DNA of 64,000 bases, taken from positions 29,903,501 through 29,967,500 of the forward strand of contig NC_071667.1 of the NCBI RefSeq assembly GCF_028554725.1, written 5' to 3'. Positions within the stretch are counted from its first letter, which is position 1. Each line of letters starts with the position of its first letter. The notes under the pieces are model-generated. The model did no database searches and was not told where the DNA came from. It was given only the letters and a program-made list of their open reading frames with translations. This stretch comes from Zeugodacus cucurbitae. Taxonomy: Eukaryota > Arthropoda > Insecta > Diptera > Tephritidae. Made by a program: the position numbers and the translations under genes. Below, in pieces: positions 11,543-22,262 of the stretch.

Positions 11543-13018
11543 CCAGAGAACTTACAACATAGAGAAGGTGCAGGTTCGACAGCGACTGAAATTCAAATCT
11601 GAAAGAAGTGTACTAGGGAATTTACCACGCTGCTGGGGAACTCACCTCATGAAAAGTTAACAGCGATTTCAGTTTTAGCATAGGGAATTCTGTAAAACGA
11701 GAAATCGCTGGCACATGAAATAATCATGTGATATTATTATTCAATTTTAATTAAATTTTTATTTCTTTTTATTTTTAATTTTTTTATACTACTTTCTAAT
11801 TTAATATAATTACTATTTAAAATCTTATTTTTACAAAATTATTAATAAAATGAATGAAAAATTATGTTTATGATGAGCGTCGAACCTGTTGCCCTTTCTC
11901 AACTAGGGAATTGATGGCTGGGCAAAATAGGAAAATATGTTTGAATAAAATGTGCGAAAATTTATCAATTGATGGTAGACAATTCTGAAAGTGATGTTTT
12001 ATGCTTGCACTGTTGCCACATTTCACTAGACTTCAGCACCAGCAACGAAATATGATTTCTAATTTTTGCCATCGTCGCGAGGAAGCAGTTTGTCGACACC
12101 GACGTGTGCAGCGGGGAAAAGAGTTGACATATTGTTGTTTCTGCTTCTTGATGTTCATAGTTTTTTGTAATGAGTTACTCATGTATGTAAGTTTGTATAT
12201 GCGTATATGTGCTTTGACGGCCATTCACATTCACATATTCTAATTGGTGCGTTTGCTGTTGCGCATATGAAGGAATGGTGTTGTTGTTCGTATGACGATT
12301 GCCAATTCGTAATATTCTACATACATACATATGTACGTACACTTGTAAGTTTGTAGGTCATTCGCGAATATTTGTGCGTTGGTGATTGCTCATATGAAGG
12401 AATTCCCTTTTTACGCTTACATAAAAATATATTTATGAATGAATGTAGTAGATACATACATATGTAGAAATATCGTGTACGTGGGAGGTTTTTTATGCGA
12501 TCGCGCATATGACAGATAATATATACATGTGTATATGCATATCTATACATACAAATGCTCATTTATACCTATAATTTTTTTAAAATGTAGCAATTTTTTA
12601 AATTTTAACACATTTAATTTATAAAACCGAAATATTGAAAAATATTTTTTTAATTTCCTACAAATTCTATTAAATATTTTTCACATTTCATTTATAAATG
12701 AAACCGAAATATTGACATAAATTTTTATTTATTTTTCTACAAATTATTTTAAATATTATTTATGAGCTGAAAAAATTCTATTGATCAGTTAAAATTTATA
12801 AAAAGTCAAAATAGTTTATCATATCAAAGCATGGGCATATCACATCAAAATGCCAATCATCACAAATGTTCATTCCCCAGCAGTCAATTCTGTTAAATAA
12901 TAACGAGTAACGAGCGAATGGTGAATTCCCTACTAGCCAATTATAAGCTCTGTAAATGACCGTATCGAGCATCATACAAAAATCAAAATGCTCCTTCTCT
13001 ATGTTGTAAGTTCTCTGG
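11543..13018 (+). mobile_element. TIR-bounded non-autonomous DNA element, unit 1
   Basis: It is bounded by perfect 26-bp terminal inverted repeats, 11543-11568 (starts CCAGAGAACTTA) and 12993-13018 (ends TAAGTTCTCTGG). Length is 1476 bp. It shares its first 430 bp with unit 2 (13019 on), its middle (12000-12560) with 14180-14600, and its end (12800-12992) with 15390-15602, so it looks like an internally shortened version of unit 2. No transposase frame. No clear target-site duplication: the left flank is ..TAAATTCAG, the right flank is unit 2. The superfamily cannot be fixed from the ends alone. Confidence 0.75.
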
Positions 13019-15612
13019 TGCAGGTTCGACAGCGACTGAAATTCAAATCTGAAAGAAGTGTACTAGGGAATTTACCACGCTGCTGGGGAACTCACCTTCT
13101 GAAAAGTTAACAGCAATTTCAGTTTTAGCAGCAGGGAATCTGTAAAACGAGAAATTGCTGGCACATGAAATAATCATGTGATATTTTTCAATTTTAATTA
13201 AGTTTTTATTTCTTTTTATTTTTAATTTTTTTATACTACTTTCCAAATTAATATATTTACTAATTAAAATTTTATTTTTACCCAATAATTAATAAAATTA
13301 ATAAAAATAGTCTTTATGATGAGCGTCGAACCTGTTGCCATTTCTCAACTAGGGAATTCGATGGATAGGCAAAATAGGAAAATATGTGTGAATGTATGAT
13401 AATTCACTGATTAGATTGTGCGAGAATTTGTCAATTGATGGTAGGCAATTCTGAAAGACATGTTTTATTAAATTTATATAATATATTATTCATAAATATT
13501 TTTATTTCATCTAATTTTCTATTTTTCATTTAATTTTTATTAGATATTTTTTTATTTATTTTAAGTAAATTGTTATTTGTGTATATCCGATTTAAAATTT
13601 TGTCTTATTCTTAATTATTTAAATAAACTATATAATAATCTGTAATATCATTATTAACTCGAACAATCATTGATTTGCCGTCGGCAAATTTCATAACAAT
13701 GTGTATGTTCAAATATTTTTGCTACCATACGCGTGCAGAAATATATATATACATATATACATATAAATGTGAACATACAAATCTACATTCCTCACATTTG
13801 TTACAACAACATTTTCCTTCATAAGCGCAAGCGTCGCGCACATCTCCGCGCATGCCTTGCCCAAAAGCGGTTTGTCTGGAATTCAAATTCAAACAATTTC
13901 TGATATTTCCTTCAAAAGAGAAAACTGGCAGTGTCCGAGAATCATATTCATATTTCTATTAGAACTAGCATCTTGTCCTATGGATTATGAAATATCAATT
14001 AAGCTGATTGACTATCAATAGCTATGATGGTGCTGGTGGTACGCACGCACCCGCTTTTTAGACGGTGCTCGGGTTCAAATCCTGGCCGAAGTCTTATTTT
14101 TCGCATATTTTTATATTTCTGCCACAATTGATGGCAAATATGAAAATTTATTCTTTTATGAATTTTGTCAAGCTGATTGGCACTGTTGCCATTTTTCGCT
14201 TTGACTTCAGCATCAACATCGAAATATGATTTCTAATTTTTGTCATCGTCGCGAGGAAGCAGTTTGTAGACACCGACAGCTGCAGGGGGGAAAAGGGTTG
14301 ACATATTATTGTTTCTGCTTCTTGATGTTCAGAGTTTTTTGTAGTTTGTATTTGCGTTGGTTTTTTTTTTGACGGTCATTCACATATTCTAATTGGTGCG
14401 TTTGCTTTTGCGCATATGAAGGAAGGTTGTTGTTGTTCCTATGACTCTTTGCAATTCGTAATATTCTACATACATATGTACGTACACTTGTAAGTTTGTT
14501 AGTCATTCGCGCATATTTGTGCGTTTGTATTGTGCATATGAAGGGATTCCCTGGTTATACTTACATACAAATATACTTATGTATGTAAGAATGTAAGAAC
14601 TATTTTGCGCATATGGTACAAGAGATAGTTTTATTGATGTGGTCAAACACATATATGAATGCAGACACATATGACATGAAATGATGTTCTTTTGTTTTTT
14701 CCAATTATGGACCTTATGATGGCAAGTCTCAATTATGATATGAGGTGATAATTGCGCCAAAATTACAAGAATTTTATGAATTGCGCGGGATAATACCATA
14801 TGCTACAAGTGTTCTTTCTTTTGTTTTGACCAATTACCATATGATACAAGTGTCAATTATGATATGAGATGATAATTGCGCCAAGTGAATTGCGCGGGAT
14901 TGACCAATTACCATATGACTTTTCAGACCGGAGTTAGCATATATACATATGTACACAGCTGACTTCTCGCATGAGCTTGCCTTCTTGACGAGGGAATAAA
15001 ATCAAATTGTACTACTGCTTATTCTTCTTAGGGTAACCAAACCATAATTGAGAAAGTACAAATATATCACATAATTTGGCATGCTTGAAGAATACTCGCG
15101 CTGCTGCGGTGAGCGCTTGGGTTCAAATCTCCAGCTGGCATTTATTTTTAAATTTTTACTTTTCTTATACTTGATTAGAATAATTTCAGAAAGACAAAAA
15201 TTTTATATTTTATGAACACAGATACAGTTGACATGAAGTGATGTTATCAAATGTGAACTCAGTACAACTTTTTACATTTTTCGGGTTCACTTCTCCACAT
15301 TTGCAATATTTTATAAATATTTTTTTTTTTTTATATTATCTAAAAATTCTTTAAATCCTATTTATGAGTTAAAAAACCATATTAATTATATACAATTAAT
15401 AAAAAGCCATAAGAAGTCAAAAATGTATATCATATCAAAGCATGGGCATATCACATCAAAAGGCCAATCGTCACATATTTTCATTCCCCCGACAGTCAAT
15501 TCTGTAAAATAATAACGAGTATAACAGCAATTGGTGAATTCCCTACTCGTCGGTTTTCAGCTCTGTACACGAGCCAATCGAGCATCATACAAAAATCAAA
15601 ATGCACCTTCTC
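13019..15612 (+). mobile_element. TIR-type DNA element, unit 2 (left arm of long inverted duplication)
   Basis: It starts directly after the right TIR of unit 1 with TGCAGGTTCGACAGCGACTG, the sequence that follows the left TIR in unit 1, so its own left TIR is missing. It ends in a truncated right TIR (..GCACCTTCTCTATA, about 15603-15612). It contains sequence absent from unit 1, including two tRNA B-box-like strings (GGTTCAAATCC near 14071; GGTTCAAATCT near 15127) and a run of diverged GCATATGAAGG motifs (14411-14545). Bases 13020-14531 are the mirror image of 15690-17203. It has no coding frame of a known family. Confidence 0.7.
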
Positions 15613-17228
15613 TATATTATTTTACAGAATTGACTGTCGGGGGAATGAAAATATGTGACGATTGGCCTTTTGATGTGATATGCCCATGCCCATAACAAAC
15701 GCACAAATATGCGCGAATGACTAACAAACTTACAAGTGTACGTACATATGTATGTAGAATATTACGAATTGCAAAGAGTCATAGGAACAACAACAACCTT
15801 CCTTCATATGCGCAAAAGCAAACGCACCAATTAGAATATGTGAATGACCGTCAAAAAAAAAACCAACGCAAATACAAACTACAAAAAACTCTGAACATCA
15901 AGAAGCAGAAACAATAATATGTCAACCCTTTTCCCCCCTGCAGCTGTCGGTGTACAAACTGCTTCCTCGCGACGATGACAAAAATTAGAAATCATATTTC
16001 GATGTTGATGCTGAAGTCAAAGCGAAAAATGGCAACAGTGCCAATCAGCTTGACAAAATTCATAAAAGAATAAATTTTCATATTTGCCATCAATTGTGGC
16101 AGAAATATAAAAATATGCGAAAAATAAGACTTCGGCCAGGATTTGAACCCGAGCACCGTCTAAAAAGCGGGTGCGTGCGTACCACCAGCACCATCATAGC
16201 TATTGATAGTCAATCAGCTTAATTGATATTTCATAATCCATAGGACAAGATGCTAGTTCTAATAGAAATATGAATATGATTCTCGGACACTGCCAGTTTT
16301 CTCTTTTGAAGGAAATATCAGAAATTGTTTGAATTTGAATTCCAGACAAACCGCTTTTGGGCAAGGCATGCGCGGAGATGTGCGCGACGCTTGCGCTTAT
16401 GAAGGAAAATGTTGTTGTAACAAATGTGAGGAATGTAGATTTGTATGTTCACATTTATATGTATATATGTATATATATATTTCTGCACGCGTATGGTAGC
16501 AAAAATATTTGAACATACACATTGTTATGAAATTTGCCGACGGCAAATCAATGATTGTTCGAGTTAATAATGATATTACAGATTATTATATAGTTTATTT
16601 AAATAATTAAGAATAAGACAAAATTTTAAATCGGATATACACAAATAACAATTTACTTGAAATAAATAAAAAAATATCTAATAAAAATTAAATGAAAAAT
16701 AGAAAATTAGATGAAATAAAAATATTTATGAATAATATATTATATAAATTTAATAAAACATGTCTTTCAGAATTGCCTACCATCAATTGACAAATTCTCG
16801 CACAATCTAATCAGTGAATTATCATACATTCACACATATTTTCCTATTTTGCCTATCCATCGAATTCCCTAGTTGAGAAATGGCAACAGGTTCGACGCTC
16901 ATCATAAAGACTATTTTTATTAATTTTATTAATTATTGGGTAAAAATAAAATTTTAATTAGTAAATATATTAATTTGGAAAGTAGTATAAAAAAATTAAA
17001 AATAAAAAGAAATAAAAACTTAATTAAAATTGAAAAATATCACATGATTATTTCATGTGCCAGCGATTTCTCGTTTTACAGAATTCCCTATGCTAAAACT
17101 GAAATCGCTGTTAACTTTTCATGAGGTGAGTTCCCCAGCAGCGTGGTAAATTCCCTAGTACACTTCTTTCAGATTTGAATTTCAGTCGCTGTCGAACCTG
17201 CACCTTCTCTATGTTCTAAGTTCTCTGG
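15613..17228 (-). mobile_element. TIR-type DNA element, unit 3 (inverted, right arm)
   Basis: Reverse-complement copy of unit 2. Positions pair as x + y = about 30221-30223 (for example 14306-14506 with 15717-15917, identical when translated). It lacks the unit 2 segment 14532-15440 and resumes with a short copy of 15441-15515 (now 15614-15688). It ends at a TIR (17203-17228, ..TTCTCTGG) with one mismatch to unit 1. Its outermost 150 bp (about 17050-17205) match unit 1 at sites where unit 2 differs, while the inner part matches unit 2, so it is a mosaic. Confidence 0.75.
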
Positions 17229-17763
17229 CATTTGTAGCAATGCGTGCATATGACCTTCACTGATAAGTGATAACGAGACAATACGAATTTTGGAAGATGT
17301 CTATACATATGCATCTACATATGTACGTAAGCGCTTTTGTTTACATGTAGATATATACAAGACTCACATAATGAAATATGTAGTTAATTTTAGTATTGTA
17401 AGAAATGCATTTAATATAAAAATAAAAACATTTTTTATGAAAGTAGGTATATTATTTTAAAACATTACATACATATGTAGGTCCGTTTAAACATGCCGAC
17501 CAATATGCCTCTGAAATCGCATAATTTATTTGAATAAATATCATATTAGCACATATGATTGCATATAAATGTATCAATATATAAGCAAACGGGCTAACAT
17601 TCCGATATAATAGAAATGTAAATCTCTGAGCATATTTTTCATTTAATGCTCAGCAATGTTAACGTGACGCTGTTAAAATTTCTCCTTCCGAGCTGGCTGA
17701 GGTGAAACACGCTCATCGTGTTTTGTTAGGTTTTGACAATTCACACGCTGGTCCGCAATTGGA
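17229..17763. other. Spacer between the element cluster and a solitary TIR
   Basis: AT-rich, with GTGCATATGACC-type words similar to those inside the cluster, so it may be older debris of the same family. No gene seen. Confidence 0.35.
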
Positions 17764-17788
17764 CCTTCTCTATATTACACGTTCTCTG
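17764..17788 (-). repeat. Solitary terminal repeat of the cluster family
   Basis: CCTTCTCTATATTACACGTT followed by CTCTG matches the right TIR of units 1 and 3 with a few substitutions. No partner end was found close by. It lies about 108 bp before the candidate initiator at 17896. Confidence 0.5.
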
Positions 17789-17895
17789 CTCGCGATCTCA
17801 TTTTTCCCATTCCACTGTCATTCTTAATTTGACAGTTTTTGTTTGGCTTTGTTGTTGCTTAAGTTCGTGCAATTCCAATGGATTAGTTGGAATTC

Positions 17896-18534
17896 AGTTG
17901 TGAGTTTTCCTTCGAGTCGTAGTGTTGTAAATTTTATTCTCGGTTCGTTTGTGCGAAATTCGGTAGAATTGCAAAAAATATAAATACATATTAAACCTGT
18001 TGAGAAAAGTGCACGTGATAAAATAGCATTTCATTGCAAATAGTCGTTACATTAGCTAATGGTGAGCAATATACGTTGAAGTGGTAAGCGAAATTTAAAT
18101 TAATTGAATGGCGACGACGCGTCGTCGTTTTCCTGAAGGTAAAAATCCATTGCTGCGCTGCAAAATAGTCAAAGTTGCGCCGACGCCGACGACCACTTTG
18201 CAAGTGTGAAAGAGATGCAGCGATATATGTGTATGTCAGTGGTTTAACGCTTAAAAAATCTGGAATTCCAAAAGAAACGAATTTCTGCAAGGAAAAAAAT
18301 AAAACAAACAACGCAAAGGAAATAGCAGCAGTTAATATAAATATTTGAAAACAAAAGCATTATAATTGTAATACGTATTGAATATCACTTAATTTGATAT
18401 ATTAGTGCGAAGTGAATAATAAATGCGCGTACAACGAGTCGAGAATTGGGTGTGTGTTATAAAATTATCTGTGAAAAGTGAAATAATAAATTGGTAGTCC
18501 TGAAGTGAACTGAATGCTGGATTTTAAGGAATCG
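17896..18534 (+). other. Candidate non-coding first exon (5' UTR), possibly of canoe
   Basis: An initiator-like TTCAGTTG (A at 17896) is followed at the expected distance (from +18) by CGAGTCGTAGTG, which agrees at 8 of 12 positions with the MTE consensus. Downstream sequence has the look of fly 5' UTRs (GTGAAAAGTGAAATAATAAA, short AUGs, no long frame) and reaches AATCG|GTAAAA at 18534/18535, a usable splice donor. The first canoe coding exon has an acceptor at 38175, so this could be its leader across a roughly 20 kb intron. There is no transcript evidence. Confidence 0.35.
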
Positions 18535-18539
18535 GTAAA

Positions 18540-21500
18540 AAATACTATATTGTCATACCTATTTATATAATTTATTGTCTGGTTATGTATTTATGACAAC
18601 GTCTGCACATTTAACTTTTCGTATATAGTGGCTAATCGAACATAATTGGTATTGGTTGTTTATAGATGAAAACAAATCACAAATTATTTATGTGTCGTTG
18701 CTAAAATGTATTGTAGAAAGGTCTCTAACTTAAAAGAGAGTTCTGCAAATTTATAAATTGTCAAAGACGAATACTGCCGATAATACAATTTATTTATGAA
18801 GGAAGTGTTTAATATAATTTGGTATAATTTTATTAATTCCCAAATACGGTCCTCCAGTAATTCAATTGGAATGTGTGGATTATCGTAACTACCTGCTAAT
18901 GTTTTCTTTATCTTCGCTCCCACAATTAATTAAAAATATGTCGTTATTATTGTGCGCATCTACGTTTTCCTTTCGTTTATTTACTCTTAACGGTGCGCCT
19001 CTAGAATTTCAATTGAATACCTATGTCTCGGGGCAATACGACATATTTTGCATTTTTATTTTCTCGCCAACCTTCGTGTTTATAATCACTCCGAAAAGTG
19101 TATTTATTGTTTCCTAAGAAATCTGAGCCTCATCTCCACCACAACTCGCTGAGCATCGACGCTAAACCGTGAACAGATATCTATGCATATGTATATGTAT
19201 GTATGTACTTGCATTTAGCTTCATACCTGTCTGTACAAGTATTCAAGTTGTGAAACCACAATAAACCTCGACTGAAGCAAACGTCGACGATATGGTTTCG
19301 TCATCATCATCTCTGCCAGTTTAGTTCATAATGAAGGTGTTCTCGACTGGAAGATCGGAATTTCTGTTGTGTGTTGTTGGTGTTTTGTTAGTTATGTCTT
19401 ATTGGCTGTTTTATATGGCTCATTGCTTTATTTGTTTTGTTTAGCGCAGTGTACTGTTCGTCTTGCAGTTGCTTTATCGACTTTTCTACATCTTGACTGT
19501 TTTCGGTTATTGCTTTCTTTTTCTCTTCGTGTTCTTACGTTAAGTGAACACCCGCTCCTACCCTGTTTGGCTGCCTGGCTTTATAATTGGCTAGCTGAAT
19601 CATTTATTCGTTGTTCGGAGGTTTTTGTGGCGGCAAATGTTGCCAAGTTATACCATACATATGCACATTGCCTTCATTGCGCCTCACACTTGCCGTTCTG
19701 GGTTATGTACGCGGCTCAGTCAACATGCGCTGTTGTACTACTCAAAACCGTCGACTTCAAATCCGACTCTATCTCTTGCCTGTTGCATGTATTCTCTATA
19801 TACTAAACGCTGTTTGTTACCGGTCATTGGTCTCCATTCTACTTCCAATTTGTTCCTTATATTTATTTTTCTAGCCGCATACTTTTCACAACGAACTGCG
19901 CTGCAGACTTACTACACCAGGAATAGAATTACAGATATTCACATATACATACATACATAAATATTTCTTACCCGCTTTTGTTATTTTGTTCCCTTTTGCA
20001 TTTGTTTAATATACATTTCAAATATATTCCATTTTTATTCAAAAACAAAATTAAATTACTACACAATTTTTTCAATCGTATTTAAATGTTTAGTCTAATG
20101 TGCAACACAATTGACTTATAAACTAATATTTCGAGTTTGGAAATGCAGGCTTCCAGTTACACTATTGTGTTGCATTATTTGCTTGAAGTCAACATTTGTG
20201 TACATAAATAATTGCATTGGTGCATGCACATTAAGGTATTTGCATTTGATACTTGCCCTATTTTTTAAATATGTAAAGGAAGAAATTTGAAACTTGACTG
20301 GATGGCTGGATTAAAAACGCTTTATTTTGATTTTGCCAAACACGGCTATACTGCATTCCCAATATGACTTCTAACATTATTTTGATCACAGTAGTAGGTA
20401 ACAACATAATAACATTAAATGGAATTTGTGTGTTGCACTTTCAGTTTTCAAATTATCAGTTGTGTAACATTTAGGGGTGGTTTGATAAATATTCCATAAC
20501 ATTTACGGCATTAAATGACTATGCATTTATTTTGATTACATAACTGTACTTTTAGTAGGTTCCATTATTGAATAGCATTTTTAGAATTAAAATTGTTTAT
20601 GTAGACATTTTTATACTTACACTGTATATGTATTAACTACGAATCTTATAAAGATAATATGTATATATATTTAAATTGATTTTGTTACGTATTTAACTCT
20701 CATCTTTTTATAATAATGTTCAAGTAAACCTTAAAATACAATTCCAAAAGAAAAAATGCCACAGTAACTTTCATTGGAAGACTTTCAATACAAAGTCGTT
20801 ATGTTGTGCTCTAAGTCAAGTAAACATTGATCTTGTAGCCACCTTTGTTAGTTAATCATTTGAGATTATGTTACCAAGCACTAACAACTTTATTTGCTTT
20901 AAACTTTTTTTTACCATTTTCAGCTAATATGTTTCTGCCAATATTTTTGTAAATATATAATTGCATTTCTTGTAACAAAGGTACAACAATTTGAGTTTCT
21001 AGTTGTTTATACGTGGCTTAAATCTGTTGAGGGAAAACAAAGTGCTTTTTTTATAACTATGCACACTTATGCCCTGCTTTGTTACCTTTAATTTGTTCAT
21101 ATTTCATATCAAAAAGCAAATATTTTGTTTAATTGTTGCCACAACAGTGTGTATTAAATATGTGTGCGAAATGTGCTGATAAAGATGAACAGAACTTATC
21201 TGCAACTTCATAACCATGATTTAGAATAACCACTGCCAACGTATGTAATAAGGTTTACACTTAAATGACGGTACAGTTATCAGTATGAAATTGTTAACAT
21301 TTTTATCATTATTAGTTAAAAATTCTTTAAAAATATATTTAAAATGATTTCAAACAAAAGGCTTTTAATTTATAATAATATTTCCATATGTAATATAAGT
21401 TTTGAAAGTTTGGAGCGTAGCGAGTCGCCTAAAAGTATAGTGAAAGTAATTATAATTGGCAATATATTAGTGTTTGAACAAATCAAAATATTCATATTTG

Positions 21501-22135
21501 TGCACATAAAACATAAACGATAAAATCGAGTTATTATGAATACAACAAACATTTTTAAACGCAAAATGTAATTTCATTGATACGAGTTCATAAATAAATT
21601 CGTGTTTGAATAATATAAGGCGCAAACATTGCACCTGTTACTGCCATTGGCAACCCTTTGGCTTGAGCAAATGCAATTGATTGTTAAGAAGTGATAAGTT
21701 TTATAACGTTCATTGCACATATTTGTGTGTGTGTGTTCATGGAAGTTGCTACTTTAAAGCGGTTTTGTGTGAAAATTAATATGTCTACATATGTACATAC
21801 ATACAAATGCCGTAAAGAGCTGGCAAGTTTCTTGCCTAATAGATTTAAAGTAGTGCTTTTAATTAATATCATCTACAAGTTTGAAGTAGTGAAATTCATT
21901 AAGACCTAATTGATAAAATGGTTGGAGTACGTTACTCATCAATATAGTATATTAGTACTGAAACTACTGTGAATAATTAATAAAGATACTGCTTAGCAAA
22001 TTAGAAGATATTCATCAAAAAATCGAATTACACTTCTTAAGATTTTCAACAATAGAGAGAAATTCATATTGCACAGAAAGTGTTTGTAAATATAAAACGA
22101 ATATCATTCCAAACTAAATGAAAAATTTACATTTA
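18540..22135. other. Gene-free DNA, probably first intron or upstream region of canoe
   Basis: AT-rich and without family-like coding sequence. A hydrophobic 145-codon plus-strand frame (19369-19806) has no recognisable domain and overlaps two other frames of similar length, so I treat it as chance. Confidence 0.4.
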
Positions 22136-22262
22136 TTGTTGTTGTTTTAGCGGCATAAAACATTACCCAAATAATTTTTAATAATGTGTCAGTCCTTGGC
22201 TGAATAAAAATCTGTATCCGATCCATTTACGTTGAACCGATTGTCGTGGGAACAAGTACTTT
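22136..22262 (-). repeat. Remnant of a dispersed repeat (probable LINE 3' end)
   Basis: Starts TTGTTGTTGTTTTAGCGGCA and includes GTCCTTGGCTGAATA and CCGATTGTCGTGGGAACAAG. Read on the minus strand it ends in CCGCTAAAACAACAACAA, the AAC-rich tail style of the jockey-like copies at 5500 and 26335. A second remnant of the same sequence is at 45244-45302 in the opposite orientation. Confidence 0.45.

Noticed and set aside
14020..14095. A functional tRNA gene
   Set aside because: Only the T-arm/B box is convincing; no acceptor stem or anticodon arm could be folded around it.
14306..15917. Identical 66-codon frames in opposite orientation (14306-14506 and 15717-15917)
   Set aside because: They are identical because they sit in the two arms of the inverted duplication. 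The peptide is Lys/Gln/Asn-rich, with no family, so not called as a gene.
19369..19806. 145-codon hydrophobic plus-strand frame
   Set aside because: Leu/Cys/Tyr-rich as expected from T-rich DNA, overlapped by two other plus-strand frames of similar length; no signal-peptide-plus-domain layout and no splice context.
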